Below the pieces are notes generated by a model that worked only from the letters and a program-made list of their open reading frames with translations, did no database searches and was not told the origin of the DNA. Of a stretch of DNA of 45,304 bases, positions 16,403 to 24,572 are shown one piece after another. The stretch covers positions 1 through 45,304 of the forward strand of contig SVOP01000003.1 in the NCBI GenBank assembly GCA_015066325.1, in the 5' to 3' direction. Both the position numbers and the translations under genes were made by a program. Each line of letters starts with the position of its first letter. Within the stretch, counting starts at the first letter, position 1. Origin of the DNA: Oscillospiraceae bacterium (lineage in GTDB: Bacteria; Bacillota; Clostridia; Oscillospirales; Acutalibacteraceae).

Positions 16403-17859
16403 ATTTATATTATATTAATCATAATTACAGATATGAGGCGGAAAAGCTTTTAAGACTGTTTTTCCCTCTCGAAAAAATAATTGAATATACTCAGTTTAAT
16501 GAAACAACAGAGGATTATCTTTTAACTCGCATTGATGGTGAAGAAAATCTTACACTTACTGCAGAGCTTTCTCTTAATGGTGAAGTTGAAAGTAAGGTTA
16601 AAGCAGTAAAAAAATCAGAGTGTGATGATTTAGAGCTTGAATTATTGCTTTTAGCATATGATTTACTCTGTAAAATGTGCGGTTTTACGCCAAAGTGGGG
16701 AATACTTACAGGCGTAAGACCATCTAAGCTTATAGTAAAACGCCTTTCTCTTTATGGGGAAGAAAATGCAAGAGATTGGTTTCTAAATACCTATAAGGTT
16801 TCAACTGAAAAAACCGAGCTTGCAATAAATGTTGCAAAAACTGAACTTAAAATAATTGAAAAAGCAGGGGATAAATCCTTTAGCTTATATATCAGTATTC
16901 CGTTTTGTCCCACAAGATGCAGTTATTGCTCCTTTGTTTCTCATTCAATTAATTCCGAAAAGGCAAAAAGCCTTATTCCCGATTATATTGAAAAGCTTTT
17001 AGAAGAGCTTACCTTTACTGCAAAAATGGCAAAGGAAAACAACTTGCGACTTACAAGTGTTTATTGGGGCGGTGGCACTCCTACAACCTTGGAAGCTGAT
17101 GAGTTGGATTTAATTCTAACTCATATAGAGAATGTGTTTGACTTGTCAGACTGCCTTGAATATACAGTTGAAGCAGGTCGCCCCGATACAGTTACAAAAG
17201 AAAAATTGGAAGTGCTTAAAAAACATAATGTTGGAAGAATAAGCATAAATCCTCAGACATTTTCTGATAGTGTTTTAAATGCTATCGGCAGAAAGCATAC
17301 AACCGCACAGACAGAAGAAAAATTTCTTTTGGCTAAAGAGGTCGGCTTTGATGCAATTAATATGGATTTAATTGCAGGTCTTCCAACTGATACAGTTGAA
17401 AGCTTCAAAAACAGCATTAACAGAGCAATTGAGCTTGGGGCAGATAATATAACTGTTCATACTTTAGCATTAAAACGCTCATCAACCATTGTTACGGAAA
17501 ATGAAAGTGATACAGTTACTGATAGAGATATATGGGAAATGCTTGACTATGCTGGAAAAACTCTCACTGAAAACGGCTATTACCCATATTATATGTACCG
17601 CCAGAGTAAGTCTTTAGGTAATCTTGAAAATGTTGGTTGGTGCAGAAAAAATAAGGAATGCTTTTATAATGTTCTTATGATGGAAGAATATCAGAGCATT
17701 TTTTCCGTTGGTGCAGGTGCAGTAACAAAGCTTCGCACCGAAGACGGAAGCGTTATCGAAAGAATTTTCAATTTCAAATATCCTTTTGAATACATATCAA
17801 GATTTCAAGAAATAATAGATAAAAAAGAACGTATGCGCTCTTTTTATAATGCGGAATAA
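16399..17859 (+). CDS. hemZ: Oxygen-independent coproporphyrinogen III oxidase-like radical SAM protein HemZ
   Basis: A radical SAM enzyme with the cluster motif CPTRCSYC (Cys170, Cys174, Cys177), followed by the WGGGTPT glycine-rich SAM-binding motif and the conserved INPQTFSD strand. The N-terminal extension of about 160 residues before the radical SAM core distinguishes HemZ from HemN/HemW. The 486-aa length matches HemZ. HemZ is named for coproporphyrinogen III dehydrogenation in haem synthesis, but in anaerobic gut Clostridia with no other haem genes nearby the real role is uncertain. The start overlaps the upstream stop (ATGA), so it is the last coupled gene of the rel-dtd chain. No terminator follows; an interspersed repeat does. 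Confidence 0.88.
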   Translation: MNLYYINHNYRYEAEKLLRLFFPLEKIIEYTQFNETTEDYLLTRIDGEENLTLTAELSLNGEVESKVKAVKKSECDDLELELLLLAYDLLCKMCGFTPKWGILTGVRPSKLIVKRLSLYGEENARDWFLNTYKVSTEKTELAINVAKTELKIIEKAGDKSFSLYISIPFCPTRCSYCSFVSHSINSEKAKSLIPDYIEKLLEELTFTAKMAKENNLRLTSVYWGGGTPTTLEADELDLILTHIENVFDLSDCLEYTVEAGRPDTVTKEKLEVLKKHNVGRISINPQTFSDSVLNAIGRKHTTAQTEEKFLLAKEVGFDAINMDLIAGLPTDTVESFKNSINRAIELGADNITVHTLALKRSSTIVTENESDTVTDRDIWEMLDYAGKTLTENGYYPYYMYRQSKSLGNLENVGWCRKNKECFYNVLMMEEYQSIFSVGAGAVTKLRTEDGSVIERIFNFKYPFEYISRFQEIIDKKERMRSFYNAE

Positions 17860-17862
17860 CTG

Positions 17863-18009
17863 GTTGCGATACTTTTACAAAGGAAAGAGGGGACGGGGCA
17901 ACCCACCACCGCTGACGCGGTCCCCCTCCCTATTTGCCCAAGGGCAAACAGGGATGATAAGTTTCGCATCACTTTTACATACTGGTAGCTGGCAGCTGGC
18001 GACTGGAAA
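17863..18009. repeat. Interspersed non-coding repeat, copy 2 (compact form)
   Basis: It begins TTGCGATACTTTTACAAAGG and carries the same blocks as copy 1: AAGAGGGG, GGGGCAACCCACCACCG, CGGTCCCCC, a perfect hairpin TTTGCCC-AA-GGGCAAA (17933-17948), TTTCGCATCACTTTTACA, and then four 7-bp units CTGGTAG, CTGGCAG, CTGGCGA, CTGGAAA (17982-18009). GGGGAC and GTCCCC form an outer inverted pair around block A. A spurious open frame crosses it. It fills the gap between hemZ and the uridine kinase-like gene, where no promoter is obvious. Confidence 0.75.
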
Positions 18010-18065
18010 CTTTAAGACGAATAACCCAAAATTCAATAAATAAATATATAAAGGGCGGTGAAATA

Positions 18066-18992
18066 ATGGCTAATGTAAATAACACTTTGGAATATATTGT
18101 TGAAAACGCAGTTAATCCCGATAAATTTATTTCCGATTGTGAGAAGAAATATAATGATAAGATAAAGAAAATAGCGAATGATATTGCACAAAGTGAAAAA
18201 ACAGAAATTGTTATGCTTGCAGGGCCCAGTTCTTCAGGAAAAACTACAACCGCTAAAAAGCTTTGTCAGGCACTTTCTGATTTTGGGGTGAAAAGCCATA
18301 CGGTTTCACTTGATGATTTTTATCTTGATAATTGCGATTCGCCCCGTTTCCCTGATGGAACACCCGATTATGAAACTGTTGAGGCGTTAGACATACCTTG
18401 CTTTGAAAAAACAATGGCAAAGCTTATTGAAACAGGTAGCGCTTTAATGCCCGAATTCGATTTTCTTACGGGTAAGAGAAAAGAAAAATATAATGAGCTT
18501 AAATTAGGGAAAAATGATGTTATTATTGTTGAAGGGCTTCACGCTCTCAACCCCGTAATAACAGAGCATCTTCCAAAAGAACGCCTTTTAAAAATATATA
18601 TCAGTGTTTCTTCAAGAGTTTATGACAAAAAGAAGAATATCGTTCTCAATAAACGAAATATCAGATTTATTCGCCGTATGGTGAGAGATTATAAATTTCG
18701 CGGTAATTCAGTTGAAGAAACCTTTAAGATGTGGATTACGGTACGTTATGGCGAGGATGCTTATCTTTTCCCGTTTAAAGATAATGCAGATATAAGAATT
18801 AATACAATTCACCTTTATGAAACCTGTATTTTAAAGGATTTGGCGGCAGATTTGCTGATGCAGGTAAATAAAGATTCTGAGTTTTATAAGGAATCCCAAA
18901 GGCTTATTCGTTCCTTGTATAAATTCCCCGAAATAGATTCATCACTTGTGCCTGAAGATTCTCTTTTAAGAGAATTTATCGGAAAGGAGTAG
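18066..18992 (+). CDS. Uridine kinase-like P-loop nucleoside kinase
   Basis: This P-loop NTPase of the phosphoribulokinase/uridine kinase family has Walker A GPSSSGKTT (residues 53-61), the nucleoside-binding SLDDFYLD, and VIIVEGLHALNP (Walker B region). At 308 aa it is about 100 residues longer than Udk. It corresponds to the kinase half of the Clostridial 'nucleoside kinase' proteins that also carry an N-terminal TGS/threonyl-tRNA-synthetase-like part; that part is absent here. Uridine or cytidine phosphorylation is inferred from the family. GGGCGGTG gives a good start at 18066. Three bases separate it from the SpoVB-like gene, so the two are co-transcribed. Confidence 0.85.
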   Translation: MANVNNTLEYIVENAVNPDKFISDCEKKYNDKIKKIANDIAQSEKTEIVMLAGPSSSGKTTTAKKLCQALSDFGVKSHTVSLDDFYLDNCDSPRFPDGTPDYETVEALDIPCFEKTMAKLIETGSALMPEFDFLTGKRKEKYNELKLGKNDVIIVEGLHALNPVITEHLPKERLLKIYISVSSRVYDKKKNIVLNKRNIRFIRRMVRDYKFRGNSVEETFKMWITVRYGEDAYLFPFKDNADIRINTIHLYETCILKDLAADLLMQVNKDSEFYKESQRLIRSLYKFPEIDSSLVPEDSLLREFIGKE

Positions 18993-18995
18993 AAA

Positions 18996-20777
18996 ATGTC
19001 CGATAAATCAGTTAAAAAACAAAATGTATTAAACGGAGCCATGGTGCTTGTTATTGCAACTGCTCTTGTTAAAATTATTGGTGCGGTTTATAAAATCCCT
19101 CTTACAAGTATAATCGGCTCTTTAGGTAGGGGTTATTTTGCTTCTGCATATAACATCTATACGCCTGTTTATGCTATTTCAATGGCAGGTCTTCCCGTTG
19201 CAGTTTCTGCAATAGTATCTAAAAATGCCGCTTTGGGAAAATATCGTGATGTTAAGCAGGTCTTAAAGCTTACCTTTCCTCTTTTCCTTGGTTTAGGTCT
19301 TGTAGGCACAGCAGCTCTTTTACTTGCAGCAAAGCCCTATGTTGATTCAGTTGGTTCACCTCTTGCAATTTACAGCGTTTTTGCAATTGCACCCTCAATT
19401 CTTTTCTGCTGTATTATGAGTACATATCGTGGCTATTATGAGGGCTTGAGCAATATGTACCCCACCGCAATTTCTCAGGTTATTGAGTCCTTGGGTAAGC
19501 TTGTTTTCGGACTTGTTTTCTCCTATGCAATGCTTGATTATGCAAACCAGCAAATTGCTCTTACAGGCTCTGTTTTAGGCTTTAAGGTTGAAACTGAGGC
19601 TGATGGTGCAATTGTTTATGCTCTTGCAGCGGCAGGTGCGATTTTAGGTGTTACTCTCGGTACGGTTTTCGGTGCTATTTACACAATTTTGCGCCATAAA
19701 TTTAAAAAAGACGGAATTAATAAGGAAATGCTTATAAATTCTCCTCTTGCTTCTCCCAGGAAAACAACAATTAAAGAAATTATTGCGATTGCAGTTCCTA
19801 CTGCGGCAAGCTCGTTAGTGCTCAATATTACAAACTTTATTGATACCTTTATGATTCAGAGCCGTCTTGAAAGTGTGGTTGCAAATAATTACGATACTAT
19901 TATGGGGATTTACGGAAGCTCTGTAAATGCGGCAAATATTGCAAAGGAAAATATTCATACCTTCCTTTATGGTGCTTATGACACAACTCTCGATTTCAGA
20001 AACCTTGTTCCTACTGTTATGATGACACTGGGTGTAAGTGCTATTCCGATTATCTCTGCTGCTGTTGCAAAGAAGGATTTCAAAACAGTAAACGGAACAG
20101 TTAATACTGTTTTCAGAATAACAATGCTTATTGCTCTTCCAGCAGGCGCAGGCTTCTTCGCTCTTTCCGAGCCCATTATGAACTTGCTTTATAAAGGAAC
20201 TGAGAATGAAGCAGGTATTGCAATTGCCGCTCCCGTTTTGGGACTTTACGGTCTTATGATGGCAATTCTCACATTGTCCTCACCATTGACTAATATTCTT
20301 CAGGCAATCGGCAGAGCTGATGTTCCTGCAAAGGCACTTGCCTTAGGATGTGTATTTAAAATAGGTCTTAACTATATCCTTATCGGCATTCCTGAAATCA
20401 ATGTTAAGGGTGCGGTTTTCGGAACAGCTTTCTTCTATCTTCTCTGCATTTTCTATAACTATGCAGTATTAAGGAAGGAAACAGGAGTAAGAATCGATAT
20501 TAAAACTGTCATAGTTAAACCGCTTATTGCGGCGGTGCTTTGCGGTGCTGCGGCATACGGCTCTTATGCAGTTTTATGTAATATTCTGACCTTTGGAGAT
20601 ATGAACAGCAGGCTTAACGGTCAGTCCCTTGCTTGCCTTATTTCTATCGGGGTTGCGGTGATTGTTTATGCAATTTCTGTGCTTTTGATGAAAACATTGG
20701 TAAAAGATGACATTTTAATGCTTCCAAAGGGAGAAAAATTGGCAAAAATACTTGAAAAATATAAGCTTATCGGTTAA
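18996..20777 (+). CDS. SpoVB/MurJ-like MOP-superfamily flippase
   Basis: A polytopic membrane protein of 593 aa with about 14 hydrophobic segments spread over its full length. The beginning (GAMVLVIATALVKIIGAVYKIPLTSIIG and NIYTPVYAISMAGLPVAVS) is typical of the SpoVB/YabM/YtgP group, which flip lipid-linked precursors such as lipid II for cortex or wall synthesis. The neighbours mazG and hup match the yabM-yabN arrangement known from Bacillus and Clostridia, which favours a SpoVB/YabM-type role, though a vegetative MurJ function is possible. AAAGGAG precedes the start. The family is certain; the exact paralogue is not. Confidence 0.87.
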   Translation: MSDKSVKKQNVLNGAMVLVIATALVKIIGAVYKIPLTSIIGSLGRGYFASAYNIYTPVYAISMAGLPVAVSAIVSKNAALGKYRDVKQVLKLTFPLFLGLGLVGTAALLLAAKPYVDSVGSPLAIYSVFAIAPSILFCCIMSTYRGYYEGLSNMYPTAISQVIESLGKLVFGLVFSYAMLDYANQQIALTGSVLGFKVETEADGAIVYALAAAGAILGVTLGTVFGAIYTILRHKFKKDGINKEMLINSPLASPRKTTIKEIIAIAVPTAASSLVLNITNFIDTFMIQSRLESVVANNYDTIMGIYGSSVNAANIAKENIHTFLYGAYDTTLDFRNLVPTVMMTLGVSAIPIISAAVAKKDFKTVNGTVNTVFRITMLIALPAGAGFFALSEPIMNLLYKGTENEAGIAIAAPVLGLYGLMMAILTLSSPLTNILQAIGRADVPAKALALGCVFKIGLNYILIGIPEINVKGAVFGTAFFYLLCIFYNYAVLRKETGVRIDIKTVIVKPLIAAVLCGAAAYGSYAVLCNILTFGDMNSRLNGQSLACLISIGVAVIVYAISVLLMKTLVKDDILMLPKGEKLAKILEKYKLIG

Positions 20778-20794
20778 AATAGAGGATGTAAATT

Positions 20795-21595
20795 ATGGCA
20801 GTTGATTTTAAATTTAAAGAAAAATATCAGTTTAATGACCTTGTTGATATTGTGAGAATTCTTCGTGAACCCGGTGGATGCCCTTGGGATATGGAGCAGA
20901 CTCATCAATCAATAAGAGAAAATTTTCTCGAAGAGACTTACGAGGTTATTGAAGCCATCGATACAAATAATAAAGAGCTTATGCAGGAAGAATTAGGCGA
21001 CGTGCTTTTGCAGGTGCTTATGCATTCTGATATGGCTCGAACAGATGGTTGGTTTACTGTTGACGATGTTGCCAACGATATTTGCCAAAAGCTCATTATC
21101 AGACACCCTCATGTTTTTGGAGATGTTTCCGTTAGTTCAACAGGTGATGTTCTTAAAAATTGGGATGACATAAAACGTCAGACCAAAAAGCAAAAAAGCC
21201 AGAGTGAAGCAATGGCGGCAATTCCTGCCACATATCCCGCTCTTATGAAAGCCCAGAAGGTTCAGGAAAAAGCTAAAAAAGCAGGCTTCGATTGGCGAGA
21301 TCCTCAAGGTGCTTTTGATAAAATTTCTGAAGAGAGCAAGGAGCTTCAGGAGGCTCTTGCAACAGGCAATAAAGAAAAAATTGAAGATGAATTGGGTGAC
21401 CTTTTCTTCTCCGTTGTCAATACCGCTCGTTTCTGTGGTTGCGATGCAGAAACTGCCCTTGAAAAAGCAACTCAGAAATTTATGAAACGCTTTACTGTTA
21501 CTGAAAAGCTTGCAGCGGAAAAAGGTGTTGATATGAAAAATGCTTCTATAGAGGTTCTTGATGAGCTTTGGGATGAAGCAAAAAAACATAATTAA
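20795..21595 (+). CDS. mazG: Nucleoside triphosphate pyrophosphohydrolase MazG
   Basis: Hydrolyses (d)NTPs to monophosphate and pyrophosphate, as nucleotide-pool housekeeping. There are two MazG domains: the first with GGCPWDMEQTHQS, EETYEVIEAID and EELGDVLLQVLMH, the second with EESKELQEAL and DELGDLFFSVVN. The acidic metal-binding E-E-x-x-E and E-x-x-D helices are intact in both. The length of 266 aa is standard. The start at 20795 is preceded by AGAGGATG. It lies 17 bp after the SpoVB-like gene and 66 bp before hup. This order is conserved in Clostridia, where an S4-domain rqcP gene usually comes next after hup; here it does not. Confidence 0.96.
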   Translation: MAVDFKFKEKYQFNDLVDIVRILREPGGCPWDMEQTHQSIRENFLEETYEVIEAIDTNNKELMQEELGDVLLQVLMHSDMARTDGWFTVDDVANDICQKLIIRHPHVFGDVSVSSTGDVLKNWDDIKRQTKKQKSQSEAMAAIPATYPALMKAQKVQEKAKKAGFDWRDPQGAFDKISEESKELQEALATGNKEKIEDELGDLFFSVVNTARFCGCDAETALEKATQKFMKRFTVTEKLAAEKGVDMKNASIEVLDELWDEAKKHN

Positions 21596-21661
21596 TTAGT
21601 CCAAATTGAACCGATAAAAAGGTTCGGAAATATAAAAAAATTATTTTTGGAGGATTTTAAA

Positions 21662-21931
21662 ATGAATAAGACAGATCTCATCAATGCAGTTGCAGCTGCA
21701 GGCTTCACAAAGAAAGATGCTGACAAAGCAGTAGCAGCAGTTTTCGGCGCAATCGAAGGCGCACTTGCAAAAGGTGACAAGGTTCAGCTTATCGGCTTCG
21801 GTACATTCGAAGTTCGCGAAAGAGCAGCTAAAGAAGGCCGTAACCCCAAAACAGGCGAAAAAATCACAATCGCAGCTTCTAAAGTTCCCGCATTCAAAGC
21901 AGGCGCAGCTCTCAAAGACGCAGTTAAATAA
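21662..21931 (+). CDS. hup: DNA-binding protein HU
   Basis: A histone-like nucleoid protein that binds and bends DNA as a dimer. The 89-residue product has the complete HU pattern: [23 protein letters not shown], the [24 protein letters not shown] beta-arm with its tip NPKTG, and [11 protein letters not shown] at the end. The ATG at 21662 is chosen because GGAGGA (21649-21654) lies 7 nt upstream; the TTG at 21647 is part of that site. Codon choice is strongly biased (TTC, GGC, AAA), consistent with high expression. A small inverted pair GAACC/GGTTC (21608-21625) lies between mazG and hup. Downstream are two tandem hairpin units instead of the usual rqcP gene. Confidence 0.97.
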   Translation: MNKTDLINAVAAAGFTKKDADKAVAAVFGAIEGALAKGDKVQLIGFGTFEVRERAAKEGRNPKTGEKITIAASKVPAFKAGAALKDAVK

Positions 21932-21940
21932 TTAATTTTG

Positions 21941-22165
21941 TGCACAACACCCCCGACTTTCTAAGTCGGGGGTTAGCCATTTTTTCACCCACTCGCAGTA
22001 TTTTTATACAGCTTCGGGGTGAAGAAAAAGCCTTGTTCAGCAAAATTAAGCTGTGTGTGCACAACACCCCCGACTTTCTAAGTCGGGGGTTAGTCATTTT
22101 TTCACCCACTCGCAGTATTTTTATACAGCTTCGGGGTGAAGAAAAAGCCTTGTTCAGCAAAATTA
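21941..22165. repeat. Tandem pair of 117-bp units, each with two hairpins
   Basis: Unit 1 starts at 21941 and unit 2 at 22058; over 108 bp they differ by a single base (GTTAGCCAT versus GTTAGTCAT). Each unit carries a perfect 11-bp hairpin, ACCCCCGACTT/AAGTCGGGGGT with loop TCT (21949-21973 in unit 1), then TTTTTTCACCC paired with GGGTGAA about 25 bp further on, forming a second stem. Open frames on both strands are by-products. The units fill most of the gap between hup and the MATE gene. They could act as hup terminators or RNA stabilisers, or be REP/PATE-like non-autonomous elements of the IS200/IS605 kind, whose ends are hairpins. Confidence 0.9.
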
Positions 22166-22188
22166 TTAAAAGGTATTTGAATATAGTT

Positions 22189-22222
22189 AAAAACTCCTCG
22201 AATTGAAATTCGAGGAGTTTTT
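22189..22222. terminator. Strong bidirectional rho-independent terminator
   Basis: AAAAACTCCTCGAAT pairs with ATTCGAGGAGTTTTT (15 bp) around a TGAA tetraloop, with T runs on both strands. It ends the plus-strand hup transcript and the long minus-strand operon whose last gene is the MATE transporter. Confidence 0.92.
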
Positions 22223-23611
22223 CTATTCTGCAACAATATTATTTAACCATACCTTCTTTTTAACAAGAACAATACCGATTACAACTTTAATTAAATCGAT
22301 ACATTGAACAATAAAGAAGGTGGAATGTATCGGCAAATTAAATATATAGTAAAGAGAAAATGCAATTGGTACGCTTACGCACATTATAAACACGCTATCC
22401 ATAAGGAAGGTAATGAGGGTTTTACCGCCACTTCTTATTGTAAAATATGTTGCATTTGCAAATGAATGGACGGGAATAAACAAAGCACAAACTCTGATGA
22501 AATAGCCTGCAAGCTCTTTTGATTCTTCTGTGGTGTTATAAAGAAACGGAATTTTATCACCTATAAGGAAGACTATAATACCTATAACTGCGCTTAAAAA
22601 GGCGGAGAAGGCGATTAGCTTGCGGTCTGTGTCAACGGCTTCTTTGAATTGATTTGCCCCTAACTGCTTGCCTATGATAATTCCGATACTGCTTCCGAGA
22701 GAAATAAATGCAATATTTGCAAGGTTCATAACCGTGGAGGAAATGCTGTAGCCTGCAACAACAGAAATACCGTAAAGGCTATACGCCATACTTAAAAGAG
22801 ACATTCCCAAGGACCAGAAGAATTCATTAAATAACAAGGGCATACCCTTGAATGTAATATCCTTGAAAACCTTTTTGGGTATTGAAAATCTTGTAAATGC
22901 ACCCTTGAAATAGGGAAAGCGGTGCTTCTTTTTAACCACAAAAAAGAGGATTACCACACATTCAACATATCTTGAAATGACTGTTGCGGTAGCCGCACCA
23001 ATAACGCCTAAAGCAGGAAAGCCTAATTTACCAAAAATAAGCACCCAGTTGAAAGCACAGTTGGTTGCAACTGCAATAAATCCTGCAACCATTGGTGCAA
23101 CAGTTTCTCCTGTTTCCCTGAGTGTGCTTGAGAATATCTGCGCAATGCAAAAGGGGATGATGCCCAAAAGCATAACCTTAAGATAATCTTTTGCAAAGCT
23201 TAAGGTGAGGGCAATATCACCTGAATCATTACTTTCATGAAGATACAGATTTATGAGAGCTTCATCAAATAGAAGAAAAACGCTGAAAGCTACGGCTAAA
23301 AGTATAACTGAAACAATTAATTTATATCTTAGTGTATAGCGTATTCCGTCATTATCATTTTTCCCGTGAAACTGGGCGGTGAAAATTCCTGCACCGCTTA
23401 ATGCGCCAAAAATTGCAAGGTTGAAAACAAAAAGTAATTGATTGACAATGGAAACTCCCGACATCTGTTCGGTGCCGAGAGAACCAACCATCAAATTGTC
23501 AAGCATACTGACAAAGTTTGTTATAAAGTTTTGAATCATAATGGGGACTGCAACCGTAAGAGTCATTTTGTAGAATGCCTTATCCCCGACAAATTTTTTC
23601 AGGAAATCCAT
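22223..23611 (-). CDS. MATE family efflux transporter
   Basis: A 462-aa membrane protein with 12 hydrophobic segments in two repeats. The N-terminus contains LTVAVPIMIQNFITNFVSMLDNLMVGSLGTEQMSGVSIVNQL, which is characteristic of MATE (DinF/NorM-like) cation-coupled drug or metabolite exporters; the later FFWSLGMSLLSMAYSLYG block marks the second half. The substrate cannot be told. The start is one base after the stop of the GH130-type gene, so it is translationally coupled and last in the operon. The neighbouring sugar-related genes might hint at export of a sugar-derived compound, but this is speculation. Confidence 0.9.
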   Translation of the reverse strand: MDFLKKFVGDKAFYKMTLTVAVPIMIQNFITNFVSMLDNLMVGSLGTEQMSGVSIVNQLLFVFNLAIFGALSGAGIFTAQFHGKNDNDGIRYTLRYKLIVSVILLAVAFSVFLLFDEALINLYLHESNDSGDIALTLSFAKDYLKVMLLGIIPFCIAQIFSSTLRETGETVAPMVAGFIAVATNCAFNWVLIFGKLGFPALGVIGAATATVISRYVECVVILFFVVKKKHRFPYFKGAFTRFSIPKKVFKDITFKGMPLLFNEFFWSLGMSLLSMAYSLYGISVVAGYSISSTVMNLANIAFISLGSSIGIIIGKQLGANQFKEAVDTDRKLIAFSAFLSAVIGIIVFLIGDKIPFLYNTTEESKELAGYFIRVCALFIPVHSFANATYFTIRSGGKTLITFLMDSVFIMCVSVPIAFSLYYIFNLPIHSTFFIVQCIDLIKVVIGIVLVKKKVWLNNIVAE

Positions 23612-23612
23612 A

Positions 23613-24563
23613 TTATTTAATTAAATCGTGATCCTTGATAAATTTTATTGTTTCGTCAACTGTTGTGAATGCAAGACCGACAACTGTATCTGCGCCACCA
23701 TAATAAATAGCAATTCTACCGCTTTCAGAGTCTGCAAGTGCTGCACAAGGGAATACAACATTAGGAACATCACCAACGAACTCATAAGTCTCACGAGGAG
23801 AAAGGAGATAACTGTCCGCTCTGTGAAGAACCTTCCAGGGCTCGTTAATATCTGTAATCATTGCACCCATACTGTAAGAGAAGCCGTTACAGCTTGTGAT
23901 AACACCGTGATAGAAGCAAAGCCACCCTTCGTCTGTTTCAATGGGTGTGGGGCCTGCACCAACCTTTGTCATTTCCCAGTTCTGTTCTGGTTTAATAACA
24001 AAGCGATGCTTTCCCCAATAAGTGAGGTCAGGACTGTGGCTTAAGAAAATATCACCGTAAGGTGTATGACCTTTGTCGCAAGGACGGGTGAAAATCATAT
24101 ATTCACCATTAACTTTTCTCGGGAAAAGCACACCGTTTCTTGAAACGGGAAGAACAGCGTTCTCGTATCTTTCCCAATTTTCAAAATCAGTTGTTGCGGC
24201 AATACCGATTGAGGTGCCTCTGTCAGTATGGCAAACCCAGGAAAGATAGTATTTGCCGTCAATTTCACAAAGACGGGGGTCATAACCACGGAAGATTTTT
24301 TCATCATTTAATTTCCAATGAATACCGTCATCACTGAAGCCTGTAACAAGATATTGTTCACGGGTGATATCGTCCATTCTGAAAACACCTGCAAAGCCGT
24401 TGCCGTAGGGAACTACTGCGGAGTTAAAAATGCTGTTGGCTTCTTTAACAAATGAACGGTCAATAATGGGATTTTCTGTATATCTCCAGACCGGGTCTGT
24501 GCAATTTTCGGGCTTATCCTGCCAAGGAATATTTTTTACTGTTGAATTTAAAATTTTTGCCAT
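23613..24563 (-). CDS. Glycoside hydrolase family 130-type beta-mannoside phosphorylase
   Basis: A five-bladed beta-propeller protein of 316 aa. The segments NPIIDRSFVKEANSIFNSAVV, FRGYDPRLCEIDGKYYLSW, GVLFPRKVNGEYMIF, GAGPTPIETDEGWLCFYHG and IAIYYGGADTVVGLAFT follow the GH130 pattern. These enzymes phosphorolyse beta-1,4-mannosyl linkages (mannosyl-glucose, manno-oligosaccharides or mannosyl-GlcNAc of N-glycans), giving mannose 1-phosphate. There is no signal peptide, so it acts on imported oligosaccharides. No sugar transporter or mannanase lies close by. It is the fifth gene of the minus-strand operon, 9 bp behind the M28-like gene. The GH130 subfamily, and so the exact acceptor, is undetermined. 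Confidence 0.85.
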   Translation of the reverse strand: MAKILNSTVKNIPWQDKPENCTDPVWRYTENPIIDRSFVKEANSIFNSAVVPYGNGFAGVFRMDDITREQYLVTGFSDDGIHWKLNDEKIFRGYDPRLCEIDGKYYLSWVCHTDRGTSIGIAATTDFENWERYENAVLPVSRNGVLFPRKVNGEYMIFTRPCDKGHTPYGDIFLSHSPDLTYWGKHRFVIKPEQNWEMTKVGAGPTPIETDEGWLCFYHGVITSCNGFSYSMGAMITDINEPWKVLHRADSYLLSPRETYEFVGDVPNVVFPCAALADSESGRIAIYYGGADTVVGLAFTTVDETIKFIKDHDLIK

Positions 24564-24572
24564 AATATTACC

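Noticed and set aside
17849-18043. Short open frame after hemZ
   Set aside because: It reads through the interspersed repeat (low-complexity Pro/Gly then heptad-encoded residues), with no start site.
21940-22206. CRISPR-like or coding interpretation of the repeats behind hup (open frames on both strands)
   Set aside because: Only two 117-bp units with no variable spacers, and the frames just follow the duplicated hairpins. A tandem duplication explains it.
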